From Sinomicrobium kalidii (lineage in GTDB: Bacteria > Bacteroidota > Bacteroidia > Flavobacteriales > Flavobacteriaceae): 64,000 nt of DNA. Below, piece by piece: positions 26,265 to 35,433 of this stretch. The position numbers were made by a program, and so were the translations under genes. Each line of letters starts with the position of its first letter. Within the stretch, counting starts at the first letter, position 1. The notes below the pieces were generated by a model. The model was not told the origin of the DNA. It did not search any database and saw only the letters and a program-made list of their open reading frames with translations. The stretch lies in NCBI RefSeq assembly GCF_021183825.1, contig NZ_CP089211.1, positions 1,178,001 through 1,242,000 of the forward strand, in the 5' to 3' direction.

Positions 26265-27635
26265 TCATTTTGTGGTAATCTCTACAACTCCATTCTTTCC
26301 TTTCTCCTTTCCATATTTTTCTATAGCTTTTTCTCTTTTTAAAATATGAATGGCCATAATTTTAGCTTCGTCAAAAGTATTCAAATCAAAATTCCTTTGT
26401 TGCTCCTTACCGTCGATAACAAAAAGAGGCTTCGATTCCTGATTACTCATAGCGCCGTTACTCCTTATTTTTCCATCTTTCAGAAAATATTGATTTCCTG
26501 TGTGAATCCCTTCGATCACCGTCCCATTCGTCTCAAGTCCGCGGATAGTATTTTTCTGTTGCGGATGTTTTTTTCGATACGCCTTTGTAAAGATTTCGAT
26601 AACACCATTTCTTCCCCTTTCCCCATATTTTTCAACTGCATTTGTTTTTAAAACACTCATGTCAGCTATACTTGTCTCATCGAGATTATTCAGATGGCTT
26701 CTTTCACTAACTTTTCCATCTATTATTAATAAGGCGTCTTCCATTTCAACCTTATCATCCACAACTTTCTCCTGCGCCATTGTTTCTGTGTTTACGGCAA
26801 ACAAGAATACGGTCAATACCGGAATCACTATCCCGTATTTCCACAACTGTTTTCGGTTTGAATTGTTTTTGTTTAACATAATTACTCGTTTTTTGATTAA
26901 TGAATTGAAGAAGGTATTGGTTACCGGTATGTGTTCAATATGGGAACCCGTTTGCTGTAGCAACAGATATTGATAGTCCTTTTTATTAAAACCATCCTGC
27001 ACAGTATCTCCGTCTGCTAAATATTCAAGGTTTTCAGTTACCGCTTTTTTATACAGCCATACCAATGGATTACACCATTGAAATATTACAAGCAGGTGTA
27101 CACACATTACATCGATAGAATGTTTTTGTTTTACATGCACACTTTCATGACGGATAATAATATTCAATTCGCTTTGGTTTGAATACATCTCCGGGTTGTA
27201 CACTATGCTATTAAAAAACGAAAACGGTGTAATGTTACGGGAGGTTTTGTACACCGTAATACCGTTTTGTCGAGATCTTTTGCAGCCCCGGAAAAAACGA
27301 TACAGTGAAATAAGCTGTATTGTAAGCTTTCCGAAGAAAAAAACCGCTCCCGAAATATACACCCAGAATATGCTACGCCATACATCCGGCCCGGTAACGA
27401 CTTCCCGGGCAACAGGATTTTCCCCGGTTGATGCGAAGGCATATGTTACCGGAACAGCATCCACTATTCTCGTAATGGTCAGCAAGGGCAATACTAAGGA
27501 CAACAGGATTCCGGTAAATAGAAAAAAGCGGTTCAGCCGGAAAAAAGTTTCCTTACTCAAAAATACCCGGTAGGACAGGTAGAACAAGGCAAGGAACCCC
27601 GAACTTTTGGCGATGTAAATGAGAAAATCCGTCAT
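26265..27635 (-). CDS. BlaR1-like M56 membrane metallopeptidase with two plug-like repeats
   Basis: An integral-membrane zinc peptidase expected to sense a signal and inactivate the partner repressor. The 456 residues have helices at about 5-25, 36-58 and 88-112, and another at 267-285. The zinc site is H163-E-S-V-H167, with a downstream ENLEYLAD (201-208) supplying the third ligand. After the last helix there is no penicillin-binding sensor. Instead two related 50-residue segments occur (about 301-351 and 403-456), each reading L-x-IDGK ... EKYG ... NGVIEIFTK or NGVVEITTK, similar to the plug region of TonB-dependent receptors. The gene overlaps the blaI-like regulator by one base. Confidence 0.88.
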   Translation of the reverse strand: MTDFLIYIAKSSGFLALFYLSYRVFLSKETFFRLNRFFLFTGILLSLVLPLLTITRIVDAVPVTYAFASTGENPVAREVVTGPDVWRSIFWVYISGAVFFFGKLTIQLISLYRFFRGCKRSRQNGITVYKTSRNITPFSFFNSIVYNPEMYSNQSELNIIIRHESVHVKQKHSIDVMCVHLLVIFQWCNPLVWLYKKAVTENLEYLADGDTVQDGFNKKDYQYLLLQQTGSHIEHIPVTNTFFNSLIKKRVIMLNKNNSNRKQLWKYGIVIPVLTVFLFAVNTETMAQEKVVDDKVEMEDALLIIDGKVSERSHLNNLDETSIADMSVLKTNAVEKYGERGRNGVIEIFTKAYRKKHPQQKNTIRGLETNGTVIEGIHTGNQYFLKDGKIRSNGAMSNQESKPLFVIDGKEQQRNFDLNTFDEAKIMAIHILKREKAIEKYGKEKGKNGVVEITTK

Positions 27636-27994
27636 TATTTCTTATTTTCTATTTCCCTGATAATTTCCCGGAGTTCAGATGCGCTTATTTTTTCCTCTTC
27701 TGCAAAGAAAGAAATGAGCCCCTTGTATGAATGGTTAAAATAATCGGCAATGGCATTGTGTATAAACTTTTTACGGTAATCCTCCTTTCGGACTACAGGA
27801 TAATACTGATGGGTATTCCCATAGGCCACATGGCCCACATATTCCTTTTCTTCCAGATTCCTGATTATCGTGGAAAGTGTATTATAGTGCGGTTTATCTG
27901 CTCCGAATTCGGCCAGGATATCCTTTACAAAGGCTCTTTCCAGCTTCCAGAGCATTTTCATCACTTCTTCTTCTTTATTAGTGAGTTTTTGCAT
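27635..27994 (-). CDS. BlaI/MecI-family transcriptional repressor
   Basis: A 119-residue winged-helix repressor that binds DNA as a dimer and is removed by its partner membrane peptidase. Family features are LTNKEEEVMKMLWKLERAFV at the N-terminus, the recognition helix region HYNTLSTIIRNLEEKEYV, and a C-terminal dimerisation helix ending in EIIREIENKK. It is the first gene of the pair with the M56 peptidase. Two AT-rich dyads lie 53-91 bases upstream and are the likely operators. Confidence 0.93.
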   Translation of the reverse strand: MQKLTNKEEEVMKMLWKLERAFVKDILAEFGADKPHYNTLSTIIRNLEEKEYVGHVAYGNTHQYYPVVRKEDYRKKFIHNAIADYFNHSYKGLISFFAEEEKISASELREIIREIENKK

Positions 27995-28046
27995 GGCTTC
28001 AAATTTAAGTCGGTTCCTATTAATTTATCCGGATCTGATACAAACA

Positions 28047-28085
28047 TATAACTATATTCATAGTTATACAACTATAAATATAGTT
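28047..28085. promoter_or_regulatory. Two operator dyads upstream of the blaI-like gene
   Basis: TATAACTAT (28047-28055) and ATAGTTATA (28060-28068) form a perfect 9-bp inverted repeat with a 4-base centre. Directly after it, AACTATA (28070-28076) and TATAGTT (28079-28085) form a perfect 7-bp repeat with a 2-base centre. Both share the half-site AACTATA. BlaI-type repressors bind paired dyads of this kind, so autoregulation of the operon is likely. Confidence 0.75.
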
Positions 28086-28160
28086 AATCAGCTAAAATAA
28101 CAGTTTGTTGTATCAAAAAATTTACTGCAAAAACAGCTTGTAACTACTCGGATAAACAAA

Positions 28161-28186
28161 AAAGCCTTTCCCGTATCGGGAAAGGC
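28161..28186 (-). terminator. Terminator of the ppiD gene
   Basis: GCCTTTCCCG (28164-28173) pairs perfectly with CGGGAAAGGC (28177-28186) around TAT. Read on the minus strand, a T-run follows. It lies about 30 bases past the stop of the ppiD-like gene. Confidence 0.85.
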
Positions 28187-28216
28187 CTGATAATTATAAT
28201 GATTTATTTTTTCCTC

Positions 28217-30328
28217 TTAATAGAACATCGCCCTGTTATCTTCTATCTCGGCGGCTTCTTTAAGGGCATTCACTACCCCGGTATTTACCGTACTTCTGTT
28301 GGTTGAGGTAAGGGTATTGGCATAAGTACTGTAGTTATCGAGAGGCGAAGCATCGGACTTTTTGGTAACGGTTACCATATAAGCTCCGTCACGTCCTTCA
28401 ATAACTCCTGAAGTTTCTCCCTGTGCCAGAGCAAATGCCGTACCGACCACTTTCGGTTCCCTTCCGGCTCCGCTGATCGTCGGGCTTTTCATGTTTACTC
28501 CCGCAGCCATGGCTACGGTCACATTATTGGACTTTGCAAACGCTTCGAGGGAAGCAGTATCGCTGTTTTCCCTGATCCACGCCGCTTTTTTCTGTTTTCT
28601 GAGGATGGGCGTTACCACGGCAGACACATCTTTGGCTCTGGCTACTCCTTCTTTTCTTTTGTTGGTGAGCTGTGCAATAATATAACCGGAGGGCACATCA
28701 AATCTTTTGATAGCTCCTTTATCGGTATCTTTATTAAAACTCCATTGCACCACTGCCCTCTGGTTTCCGATACCCGGCAACATTTCGTCCATGGCTTTCA
28801 GATTATTCACCGGACGTACCTGGTAGTTCATCTCCTTGGCTACATCCGTAAAATTCCCGTTCGTAGCCTCCATCTCAAATTTCGTGGCCTCCGTAAAAAG
28901 GTCGTTCATTGTTTTTTCCGAAGGTTCTATTTCACGTGCTATGGTAGCAATACGCACAACATCTTTTCTATCGTCTATTTTTATCACGTGAAAGCCAAAG
29001 TCGGTTTCAACCATTCCTATTTTACCAACAGGGTTGGCAAAGACAAAATCGTTGAATTCCGGCACCATTCTACCTTCGGTAAAATATCCCAGGTCACCTC
29101 CTCTGGAAGCGGTAGGGCCATCTGAGTTTTCCCTGGCCATCGCAGCAAAATCGGCGCCGCTTTTCCGGGCTTCCGCCAGCAGTTCCTTTGCTTTGGCCGC
29201 TGCTTCTTCCTTGCTCCTGGTAACGCCCTGATTGGCCTGCGCGGCTCCTTCATAGCCGATCAGGATATGACTTGCTTTTACACTTCCGCCGGCTTTTTTG
29301 TCCAGCATTCTGGACAATTTATAATAACCTTCATCTTTATAAGGGCCGTAAACTTCACCTATATTGAGATTAAAAAGCGTATCGGCCACTGAAGAGGGCA
29401 GGTCGCTCTTGGCCACATAAGTAGAATCGTACTGTATATCGGAATTAGTATTTACAAAATCCTCCACGTCTTTCGCAGTCCTGAAACCAGGTAAGGTATC
29501 GTTTTTCTCCGTAGCACTGTTGTACTCCACCCTCGTCTCCAGCAGGCCTGCAATACTCTCCCTTATTGCGGTTTCATCGGCTTCCGAAGGTTTTTCCTCG
29601 AAGTATACATACTGAATGTCTCTTGACGCCTCATCCCTGTACTCTTCCTTATGTTCATCAATGTATTGTTGTATTTCACCGCTGGAAACGGTTACGAGAC
29701 TGTCTGCTACGGTATTGTAAGGCACTTTTACATAGTTGATATCCACCTTGTCGTTCTCCAGTCTGTAGGCAAACTCCCCTTCTTTCAGGGTAGCCCCCAC
29801 CCCGGCCTTGACCAGGTTAAAATAAGTCTGCTCCATGGAAGATTTTATAAGCGCATCTTCCTGCAGTTTCCATTGCTCATATGCTGCGGGATTGTTTAAC
29901 CTGAGGTCTGCTATGAATTCTATGAACTTTTGGTCGTCAAAAACCCCTGCCTCGTTCTGAAAGGTAGTATCACGGGCAAAAGCGGGATTGGCCTTTACAA
30001 CATTAATGATCTGGTCTTTTTCTATATTTATCCCCAGTTCCTTACATTGCTGATCGAGTAGTTCGCTCCGGAGTTGCCGCTCCCAGACCTGGTTTACCAC
30101 CTGTACGGTGGATGCCCTTTCGCCATACTGACGGGAAAAGTATTCCACCTCATCTGCAAACTCGGTCCTGGACAATGCCTCCCCGTTCACTTCACCTATG
30201 GAGGAGGTATTGCTGCCTATTCCCCCGCCGTTCCGGAATAAATCGGAAATAACAAAAGAAAATAATGCCAAACCGATAACCAGAATAAGTATCAGGGAAC
30301 GTTTTCTTATTTTTTCAAGAACTGCCAT
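28217..30328 (-). CDS. PpiD-like periplasmic folding factor (parvulin peptidyl-prolyl isomerase)
   Basis: A membrane-anchored chaperone that helps outer-membrane and secreted proteins fold as they leave the Sec channel. The 703-residue protein has an N-terminal anchor (about 11-29), a SurA_N/trigger-factor-like helical region to about residue 330, and one parvulin domain (about 350-455). That domain contains KASHILIGY, ADFAAMARENSDGPTA, GGDLGYFTEGRMVPEF and FGFHVIKI. A second, degenerate helical region makes up the C-terminus. It is the last gene of the minus-strand envelope cluster, with a strong terminator after it. Confidence 0.92.
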   Translation of the reverse strand: MAVLEKIRKRSLILILVIGLALFSFVISDLFRNGGGIGSNTSSIGEVNGEALSRTEFADEVEYFSRQYGERASTVQVVNQVWERQLRSELLDQQCKELGINIEKDQIINVVKANPAFARDTTFQNEAGVFDDQKFIEFIADLRLNNPAAYEQWKLQEDALIKSSMEQTYFNLVKAGVGATLKEGEFAYRLENDKVDINYVKVPYNTVADSLVTVSSGEIQQYIDEHKEEYRDEASRDIQYVYFEEKPSEADETAIRESIAGLLETRVEYNSATEKNDTLPGFRTAKDVEDFVNTNSDIQYDSTYVAKSDLPSSVADTLFNLNIGEVYGPYKDEGYYKLSRMLDKKAGGSVKASHILIGYEGAAQANQGVTRSKEEAAAKAKELLAEARKSGADFAAMARENSDGPTASRGGDLGYFTEGRMVPEFNDFVFANPVGKIGMVETDFGFHVIKIDDRKDVVRIATIAREIEPSEKTMNDLFTEATKFEMEATNGNFTDVAKEMNYQVRPVNNLKAMDEMLPGIGNQRAVVQWSFNKDTDKGAIKRFDVPSGYIIAQLTNKRKEGVARAKDVSAVVTPILRKQKKAAWIRENSDTASLEAFAKSNNVTVAMAAGVNMKSPTISGAGREPKVVGTAFALAQGETSGVIEGRDGAYMVTVTKKSDASPLDNYSTYANTLTSTNRSTVNTGVVNALKEAAEIEDNRAMFY

Positions 30329-30467
30329 TTGTCGTTAAAGTTATAAAATTCAGTTCGCGAAAATACCATTTTTTTACAATAATTAAAACCCGGCATTCCT
30401 TTTTATTGAAAGTTAGGCAGAAAGGCGGCAGTTTTCAAGGCAAAACCGTCTCATTCTCCAATGCAAT

Positions 30468-31742
30468 CTATTCTTCTTCCACAATTTTCATTTGCACAAG
30501 GTCTATTTTGGTGTTGCTGACTTCAAGAATGGCAAAACGATAGTCTCCTATGGTCACTTCCTCCCCTTTTTCGGGGATTTCCCCGATATGGTTTACGATA
30601 AGCCCGCCAAGGGTCTCGTAGTTTTCGCTTTCGGGAAGTTCCAGTTTGTACTCTTCATTGATATAGTCTACCTCGAGCCGGGCCGAAAATTTAAACTCCT
30701 TTTCGTCGAGCTGTTCTTCCAGCAGCACTACGGTATCGTGTTCGTCTTCAATTTCTCCAAATAGTTCTTCCACGATATCCTCTACGGTGAGTATACCTGA
30801 AGTCCCTCCGTATTCATCCAGCACGACGGCTATACTCTTTCGCTTTTTGGTGAGCAGGCCCAGAATATCGTTGATCAGCATGGTCTCCGGCACAAATTCT
30901 ACGGGGAGCATTACATTTTTTATCCCCTTTGGTTTTTTGAAGAGTTCAAACGAATGTACATACCCTATGATATTGTCAATAGTGTCCTGGTAAATAAGTA
31001 TTTTGGAATATCCGGTGTCGGTAAACAGTTTTACCAGCCCTTTGGGCGATTCGTGGAGCTCCACGGCCACAATTTCGGTGCGGGGCACCATCACTTCCCG
31101 GGCCTTGACATCGGAAAATTCCAGGGCATTCTGAAATATCTGTATTTCGGAATCTATCTCATCTTCATCTTCCACAGCTTCCATCTGCTCGGAGATGTAA
31201 TCGCCCAGCTCGACTTTGCTGAAGGTAAGCTGCACTTCGTCCCCTTTTGTCTTGAAAAATGTTCTCAGGAGAAAATCGGATATCCGGATAACCAGTTCGG
31301 ATATAAACGAGAAAATCATATAAAACCCGTATGCCGGAAGGGCAAACACCCGTAACAACCTGTTGGCATACACCTGGAAGAAAACCTTGGGAAGGAACTC
31401 GCCCGTAATGAGAATAATGGCCGTGGAAATGAGCGTCTGCACAAATATGATACGCAACGGAAGCTCCCCGGCCTCCATATATGCCGGGTATATCCTGCTT
31501 ACGATAAGTTCTCCCATATAAAAACCATATACCACCAAGGCGATATTATTCCCCACCAGCATGGTTGCAATAAATTTGGAAGGTTTTACCGTAAGTTTTG
31601 TAAGTATATTGGCCAGCCAGCCTTTCTGCTTTTTCTCTATTTCTATATGTATCTTGTTGGAAGATATGTAAGCGATCTCCATCCCGGAAAAAAAGGCGGA
31701 AAACAGCAGTGAAACTATAATGATTACGATAGCGTAGTCCAT
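30468..31742 (-). CDS. CNNM/CorC-type transporter (hemolysin-family protein)
   Basis: The 424-residue membrane protein has the family layout: a DUF21 membrane domain (about 1-185, with SAFFSGMEIAYISSNK), a pair of CBS domains (about 200-325, with MVPRTEIVAVEL and VLDEYGGTSGILTVEDIVEE), and a C-terminal transporter-associated domain (about 340-424, with LGGLIVNHIGEIPEKGEEV). Relatives handle divalent metals, and one flavobacterial branch is called GldE (gliding). I cannot decide between these from sequence alone. It lies between a small membrane protein gene and ppiD. Confidence 0.88.
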   Translation of the reverse strand: MDYAIVIIIVSLLFSAFFSGMEIAYISSNKIHIEIEKKQKGWLANILTKLTVKPSKFIATMLVGNNIALVVYGFYMGELIVSRIYPAYMEAGELPLRIIFVQTLISTAIILITGEFLPKVFFQVYANRLLRVFALPAYGFYMIFSFISELVIRISDFLLRTFFKTKGDEVQLTFSKVELGDYISEQMEAVEDEDEIDSEIQIFQNALEFSDVKAREVMVPRTEIVAVELHESPKGLVKLFTDTGYSKILIYQDTIDNIIGYVHSFELFKKPKGIKNVMLPVEFVPETMLINDILGLLTKKRKSIAVVLDEYGGTSGILTVEDIVEELFGEIEDEHDTVVLLEEQLDEKEFKFSARLEVDYINEEYKLELPESENYETLGGLIVNHIGEIPEKGEEVTIGDYRFAILEVSNTKIDLVQMKIVEEE

Positions 31743-31787
31743 AATGCCAAAAACATTGTATTACCTCACGGTTTTTTACCAGCCAAA

Positions 31788-31982
31788 CTACCTGTCCTTC
31801 TTCTTCCGTTCAAATCTCTTGCGGTAATACCTCCGGAAAAAGTACATAAAAACGGAAACTACGGCAAAGAAAGCAAAGAGATAGACCCTGCCCCTGTCCT
31901 CATTCCACTTCCTGACCATTTCCACAATGGATACCACGGCAACCACCAGGTAAACGATTTCGGTAAATCTGAAAAATTTCAT
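31788..31982 (-). CDS. Small membrane protein of unknown function
   Basis: 64 residues with two hydrophobic helices (about 6-22 and 34-50) and a strongly basic tail (RRYYRKRFERKKKDR) expected to face the cytoplasm. It lies in line with lptC and the CNNM gene, 45 bases before the latter. The length and location look conserved among flavobacteria as far as I recall. No function can be assigned. Confidence 0.75.
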   Translation of the reverse strand: MKFFRFTEIVYLVVAVVSIVEMVRKWNEDRGRVYLFAFFAVVSVFMYFFRRYYRKRFERKKKDR

Positions 31983-32099
31983 TCGGTCTAAGGTTTTCCT
32001 GTTGCTAAAATGTATAAAAAATACACAGTCCTTTCACAAAGATATACAATGCGGGACATTATTCGGTAAAAAAGGGTTTCGGACACGAACGGAAAGCCG

Positions 32100-32726
32100 T
32101 TATTCTCTTTCTTCCTCACCCGGTTGATCGCTGTTTGCCGGAGTTTCTTCCTCGTCTACTTCAATATCCTTTACACCGTCGATCTTATAGGCTTTCACCT
32201 TCCCTTTTCCCTCATCAAAATCCTGACTGAATTCTATCCCCTCCCCGTTCATTATTGTCCCTTTTTGAGGATTGGTATAGGTGAATTTCTCCCCGGTGAA
32301 AATCCATTTGTTTTTCTGGTCCCAATAAAGTTGTGATGTTTCCAGTTTTTTCCCGTCGTGGGTAAGGAGCACGACATTACCGCGAAGGTCGGTCATATCC
32401 GTAGCCTGATAGATAATTCCATAGTCTGCGGTAACAGTGCTTTCGTTTTTGTCTTTGTCGAAGAACACCACTTTAAGTCCGTCGGGAAATTCCTGGTAGG
32501 GAAATTCCTGGTTGGAATAATCTTCACTCCGCGGACTGGTAAGTGTGGCCTTAATGCGGGCAGAGTCGGTATAGATAAGGTGGAAGTTTTCCGCAACCCC
32601 TACCGGGAAGCGTTCGGGGGTGTCTATTTTACGGATATCCTCAAAACTGGAATCGCATGAAAAAAACATTGCCACAGCCAATGCTGTGACAATGTGTATA
32701 AAAATATGATTTAACCTTTGTTGCAC
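32100..32726 (-). CDS. lptC: LPS transport protein LptC
   Basis: The bitopic/lipid-anchored component of the lipopolysaccharide export bridge between LptB2FG and LptA. The 208-residue protein has an N-terminal hydrophobic segment that ends in a lipobox-like MFFSCDSS. A beta-jellyroll domain follows, with FHLIYTDSARIKATLTSP, ADYGIIYQATDMTDLRGNVV and KLETSQLYWDQKNKWIFT, typical of the flavobacterial LptC branch. The C-terminus is acidic. It follows a TPR protein gene by 8 bases. Confidence 0.88.
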   Translation of the reverse strand: MQQRLNHIFIHIVTALAVAMFFSCDSSFEDIRKIDTPERFPVGVAENFHLIYTDSARIKATLTSPRSEDYSNQEFPYQEFPDGLKVVFFDKDKNESTVTADYGIIYQATDMTDLRGNVVLLTHDGKKLETSQLYWDQKNKWIFTGEKFTYTNPQKGTIMNGEGIEFSQDFDEGKGKVKAYKIDGVKDIEVDEEETPANSDQPGEEERE

Positions 32727-32734
32727 TTTACAGT

Positions 32735-34111
32735 TTACAGGTTAGGAACTTTAATGCTTCCGCCTATCCAGCATTTAAACTGAACGGTTTTGCCTGCCAT
32801 TCCGGAACTGAAGACATCCTGTTTGCTGGGCGCTCTTCCTTCGTAGCTTGCTGCAGTCTGTGCTGCCTGTGATTTTACGGAAGGATCTACCTGAGCTGCT
32901 TTTCTGGCCATCTGTGCCGCTTTCCAGTACACCGCCCTTTTCTCGAATGTGGTGCTGCCGCATTGGTTGGCACTGCTGGCATACAGACCGGCTATTTGCA
33001 GGTAAGCTCTCCCGTTAGACGGCTGAACGTCCAGCACTCTTTTGAAATATTTGTAAGCCGTGGTACCTTGTCCCGCATTTTTATATTTCAATCCTATTTT
33101 ATAAAGGATACTGGCCTTGTCATATGAATTGGTTTCCAGACTTACGGCTTCGTTGTAATATTTCAACGCTTCGGAAGCACTTCCTTTTTTATCCTTGAGC
33201 ACCCCGAGGTAATACGCCGATTTCGCTGATGGCTCTACCTTGTGCAGGGCTTCAACCAGCTTGATGAACATAGGATCATCAGAACATTCCTTACCGTCCA
33301 TACGGCCGGCGGATCTTTTAAGCCACTGTGCATCGTTCTTCTTTTCCTCGAAATTCTTTTCGAGCAGGGGGATCAGGTTTTCACAATCTGCCAGGTCTCC
33401 GAGTTTGGCATCTATACTGTTTTGTATTTTACCATAGGAAGACGTATTGATCTTGGCATTGCTGAACCTTCTTTTATCTTTAGAATTAAGCATTTCTCCG
33501 GCCTCTTCTTTCTGCAGGTATTTGTCGAGCACTTTGGAAAGGTCTTCCAGTTCCCCGTCAATACGTTCGTTTACCGCATCATAAGTATCAAATACTTCCT
33601 GCAGATCCTTGTTTCCGGCTTCATATTCATCTACAACAAGGGAGAAGTAGAGGTAAAGTGCCTTGGGATTGCTAAAATTATCGCGATCGTTCTGGAAAGC
33701 ATCATCAAGCAACCCGAGGATCTCCTGATCGGTCCCTGATTTCTCATTATACATCAACAGAGCTTTTTTAGCCAACACATCGGCCTTGCTATAGCGTTTG
33801 GGGAAATATTCCAACTCCTTGTCATAAACAGACATCAGGGTGTTGATATATCCCTCGTGCTCCGCTCCCGAAGATTTGCTCAGCTTATCTTTCAAGATGC
33901 GTTCTCCGTATATATAGGTAGCCGGGTGTATCTCCGGACAATTGTCAAATACCATTTTCCAGGGTTCGTATGCGGCATCGTAATTTTTCACCTTTGCGTG
34001 TTCGCCGAATACGGATAAGTTTGTCATACATTCCGGGTTTTGCGCCTGTGCGAAAGCAAAACCTACGCCCCCAACCAAACCAAATAAAAATAATGTACCC
34101 TTCTTTTTCAT
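32735..34111 (-). CDS. Secreted tetratricopeptide-repeat protein
   Basis: The 458-residue protein begins with a signal peptide (cleavage near FAQAQ). It has TPR-like helical repeats, clearest at about residues 290-380, with LGVLKDKKGSASEALKYYNE and AYKYFKRVLDVQPSNGRAYL. The N-terminal region contains a conserved CMTNLSVFGEHAKVKNYDAA. It lies between an outer-membrane beta-barrel gene and lptC, a conserved flavobacterial order, so a role in envelope assembly is likely. The exact function is unknown. Confidence 0.8.
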   Translation of the reverse strand: MKKKGTLFLFGLVGGVGFAFAQAQNPECMTNLSVFGEHAKVKNYDAAYEPWKMVFDNCPEIHPATYIYGERILKDKLSKSSGAEHEGYINTLMSVYDKELEYFPKRYSKADVLAKKALLMYNEKSGTDQEILGLLDDAFQNDRDNFSNPKALYLYFSLVVDEYEAGNKDLQEVFDTYDAVNERIDGELEDLSKVLDKYLQKEEAGEMLNSKDKRRFSNAKINTSSYGKIQNSIDAKLGDLADCENLIPLLEKNFEEKKNDAQWLKRSAGRMDGKECSDDPMFIKLVEALHKVEPSAKSAYYLGVLKDKKGSASEALKYYNEAVSLETNSYDKASILYKIGLKYKNAGQGTTAYKYFKRVLDVQPSNGRAYLQIAGLYASSANQCGSTTFEKRAVYWKAAQMARKAAQVDPSVKSQAAQTAASYEGRAPSKQDVFSSGMAGKTVQFKCWIGGSIKVPNL

Positions 34112-34131
34112 TTTTTTAGAATTTATTGTGG

Positions 34132-35433
34132 TTAATCATACTTTCTCTTTACAAACCATTTGTCGTTGAGCGACAAACTGATGTTAAGCTTGAAATAGTC
34201 TTCCTCTATCCTTCCGTATGTAGTGGTTCCTCTTCTGCCGAATTCGAAACCGACATTGATATTGGAAAACATTCCCGCATACTGCAGTGAGTTCGTGGTC
34301 GGGATCGGGGCGCCTAACGGTAATCCCAGACCAAAAGATATGCCAAAGTCGTTCAACGGTATATTTTTTACGCGAAGGCCGGTCTCCTCATAACGGACAC
34401 CAAGCCGGTAAACCATTCTCTTCCAGTAGCTTGTAAAAGAACTGTGGTCGGGTATAAAAAAACCTCCGACCGAGAACCTGCTGGCATCTTCATAGCTTAC
34501 ACCATCCACCGAAATGAACGGGTTATCAAAGTTACTATTTTTTTTGAATTCGTATTCCGCACCGGCAAACCACTTGCGTTCCTGCCCTATTCCTACGCCC
34601 AGCGTGACCCTTTGAGGTATGGTAAGGTCTATTTTTCTAAGGCCCATTGCTTCCAGGTCCACATCGCGGATTTCACCTCCTATGATCTGGCCGGTGGTAG
34701 GATGTACGGTCACCACCGACAGGGTACGTGAATTCTCGGAGGTGAGTTTGGTTTCGGGGGCATACATCAACGAGGAGCGCAATGTGAGTTTTTCATTCAG
34801 GCGGGCTTTATAATTCAACGCAAACTTAAAGTCCATTCCGCTAAGTTCCGAAGTATTGTTCTCCTGTGTCGGGCGCTGGATGTCGCCCACAATCCGGAGG
34901 TATTCATTTTCGATCTTCCCGAATCCGTAATTGGCTGTGGCTCCTATACTAAAATTATCCGTGATCCTGTATCCGGCAGACAGGAATACACGGTTAGTCC
35001 CGCCTTCTCCGGTAAACTGGTCCAGCGTGGTCTCTCCCCGTTCTTCAAGGTTATACCCTACGGAAGTGTAGGGCATGAGGCCAAATCCGATCCCGAGTTT
35101 TCCCCGGATCACCGGAAACCCCAGCGCCAGGTAGTCCAGGTAAGCTGTTGAAGTATTTTCACTTTGGGTTTCGCTTTTCAGGTTTTTGCTGGTATAAGCC
35201 CCCCCGGCAGTATATACCGTTAATTGCAGATCGCCGTATGCCGCGGGGTTATTGAGATTGAGATGAATACTATCGGAATAAATGCTTAAACCTCCCATTG
35301 CCTGATTTTCCGTAGTCCCTTTAAATCTCTGATCTCCAATACCGTAAAAAGAATAAGGTGAAGAAGACCCTCTTTGTGCATAACCACAGGTGGCAATACA
35401 TACAATTAAAACAATAACTATCTTTCTGATCAT
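34132..35433 (-). CDS. Outer-membrane beta-barrel protein (FadL/OMPP1-like)
   Basis: The 433-residue protein has a signal peptide (cleavage after CGYAQ) and then SSPYSFYGIGDQRFKGTTEN. Alternating aromatic strands follow and the chain ends in a charged KRKYD. The N-terminal text AMGGLSIYSDSIHLNLNNPAAYG is typical of the hydrocarbon-transport porin superfamily, where such a segment plugs the barrel. It overlaps the coaX gene by 4 bases. The substrate is unknown. Confidence 0.8.
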   Translation of the reverse strand: MIRKIVIVLIVCIATCGYAQRGSSSPYSFYGIGDQRFKGTTENQAMGGLSIYSDSIHLNLNNPAAYGDLQLTVYTAGGAYTSKNLKSETQSENTSTAYLDYLALGFPVIRGKLGIGFGLMPYTSVGYNLEERGETTLDQFTGEGGTNRVFLSAGYRITDNFSIGATANYGFGKIENEYLRIVGDIQRPTQENNTSELSGMDFKFALNYKARLNEKLTLRSSLMYAPETKLTSENSRTLSVVTVHPTTGQIIGGEIRDVDLEAMGLRKIDLTIPQRVTLGVGIGQERKWFAGAEYEFKKNSNFDNPFISVDGVSYEDASRFSVGGFFIPDHSSFTSYWKRMVYRLGVRYEETGLRVKNIPLNDFGISFGLGLPLGAPIPTTNSLQYAGMFSNINVGFEFGRRGTTTYGRIEEDYFKLNISLSLNDKWFVKRKYD

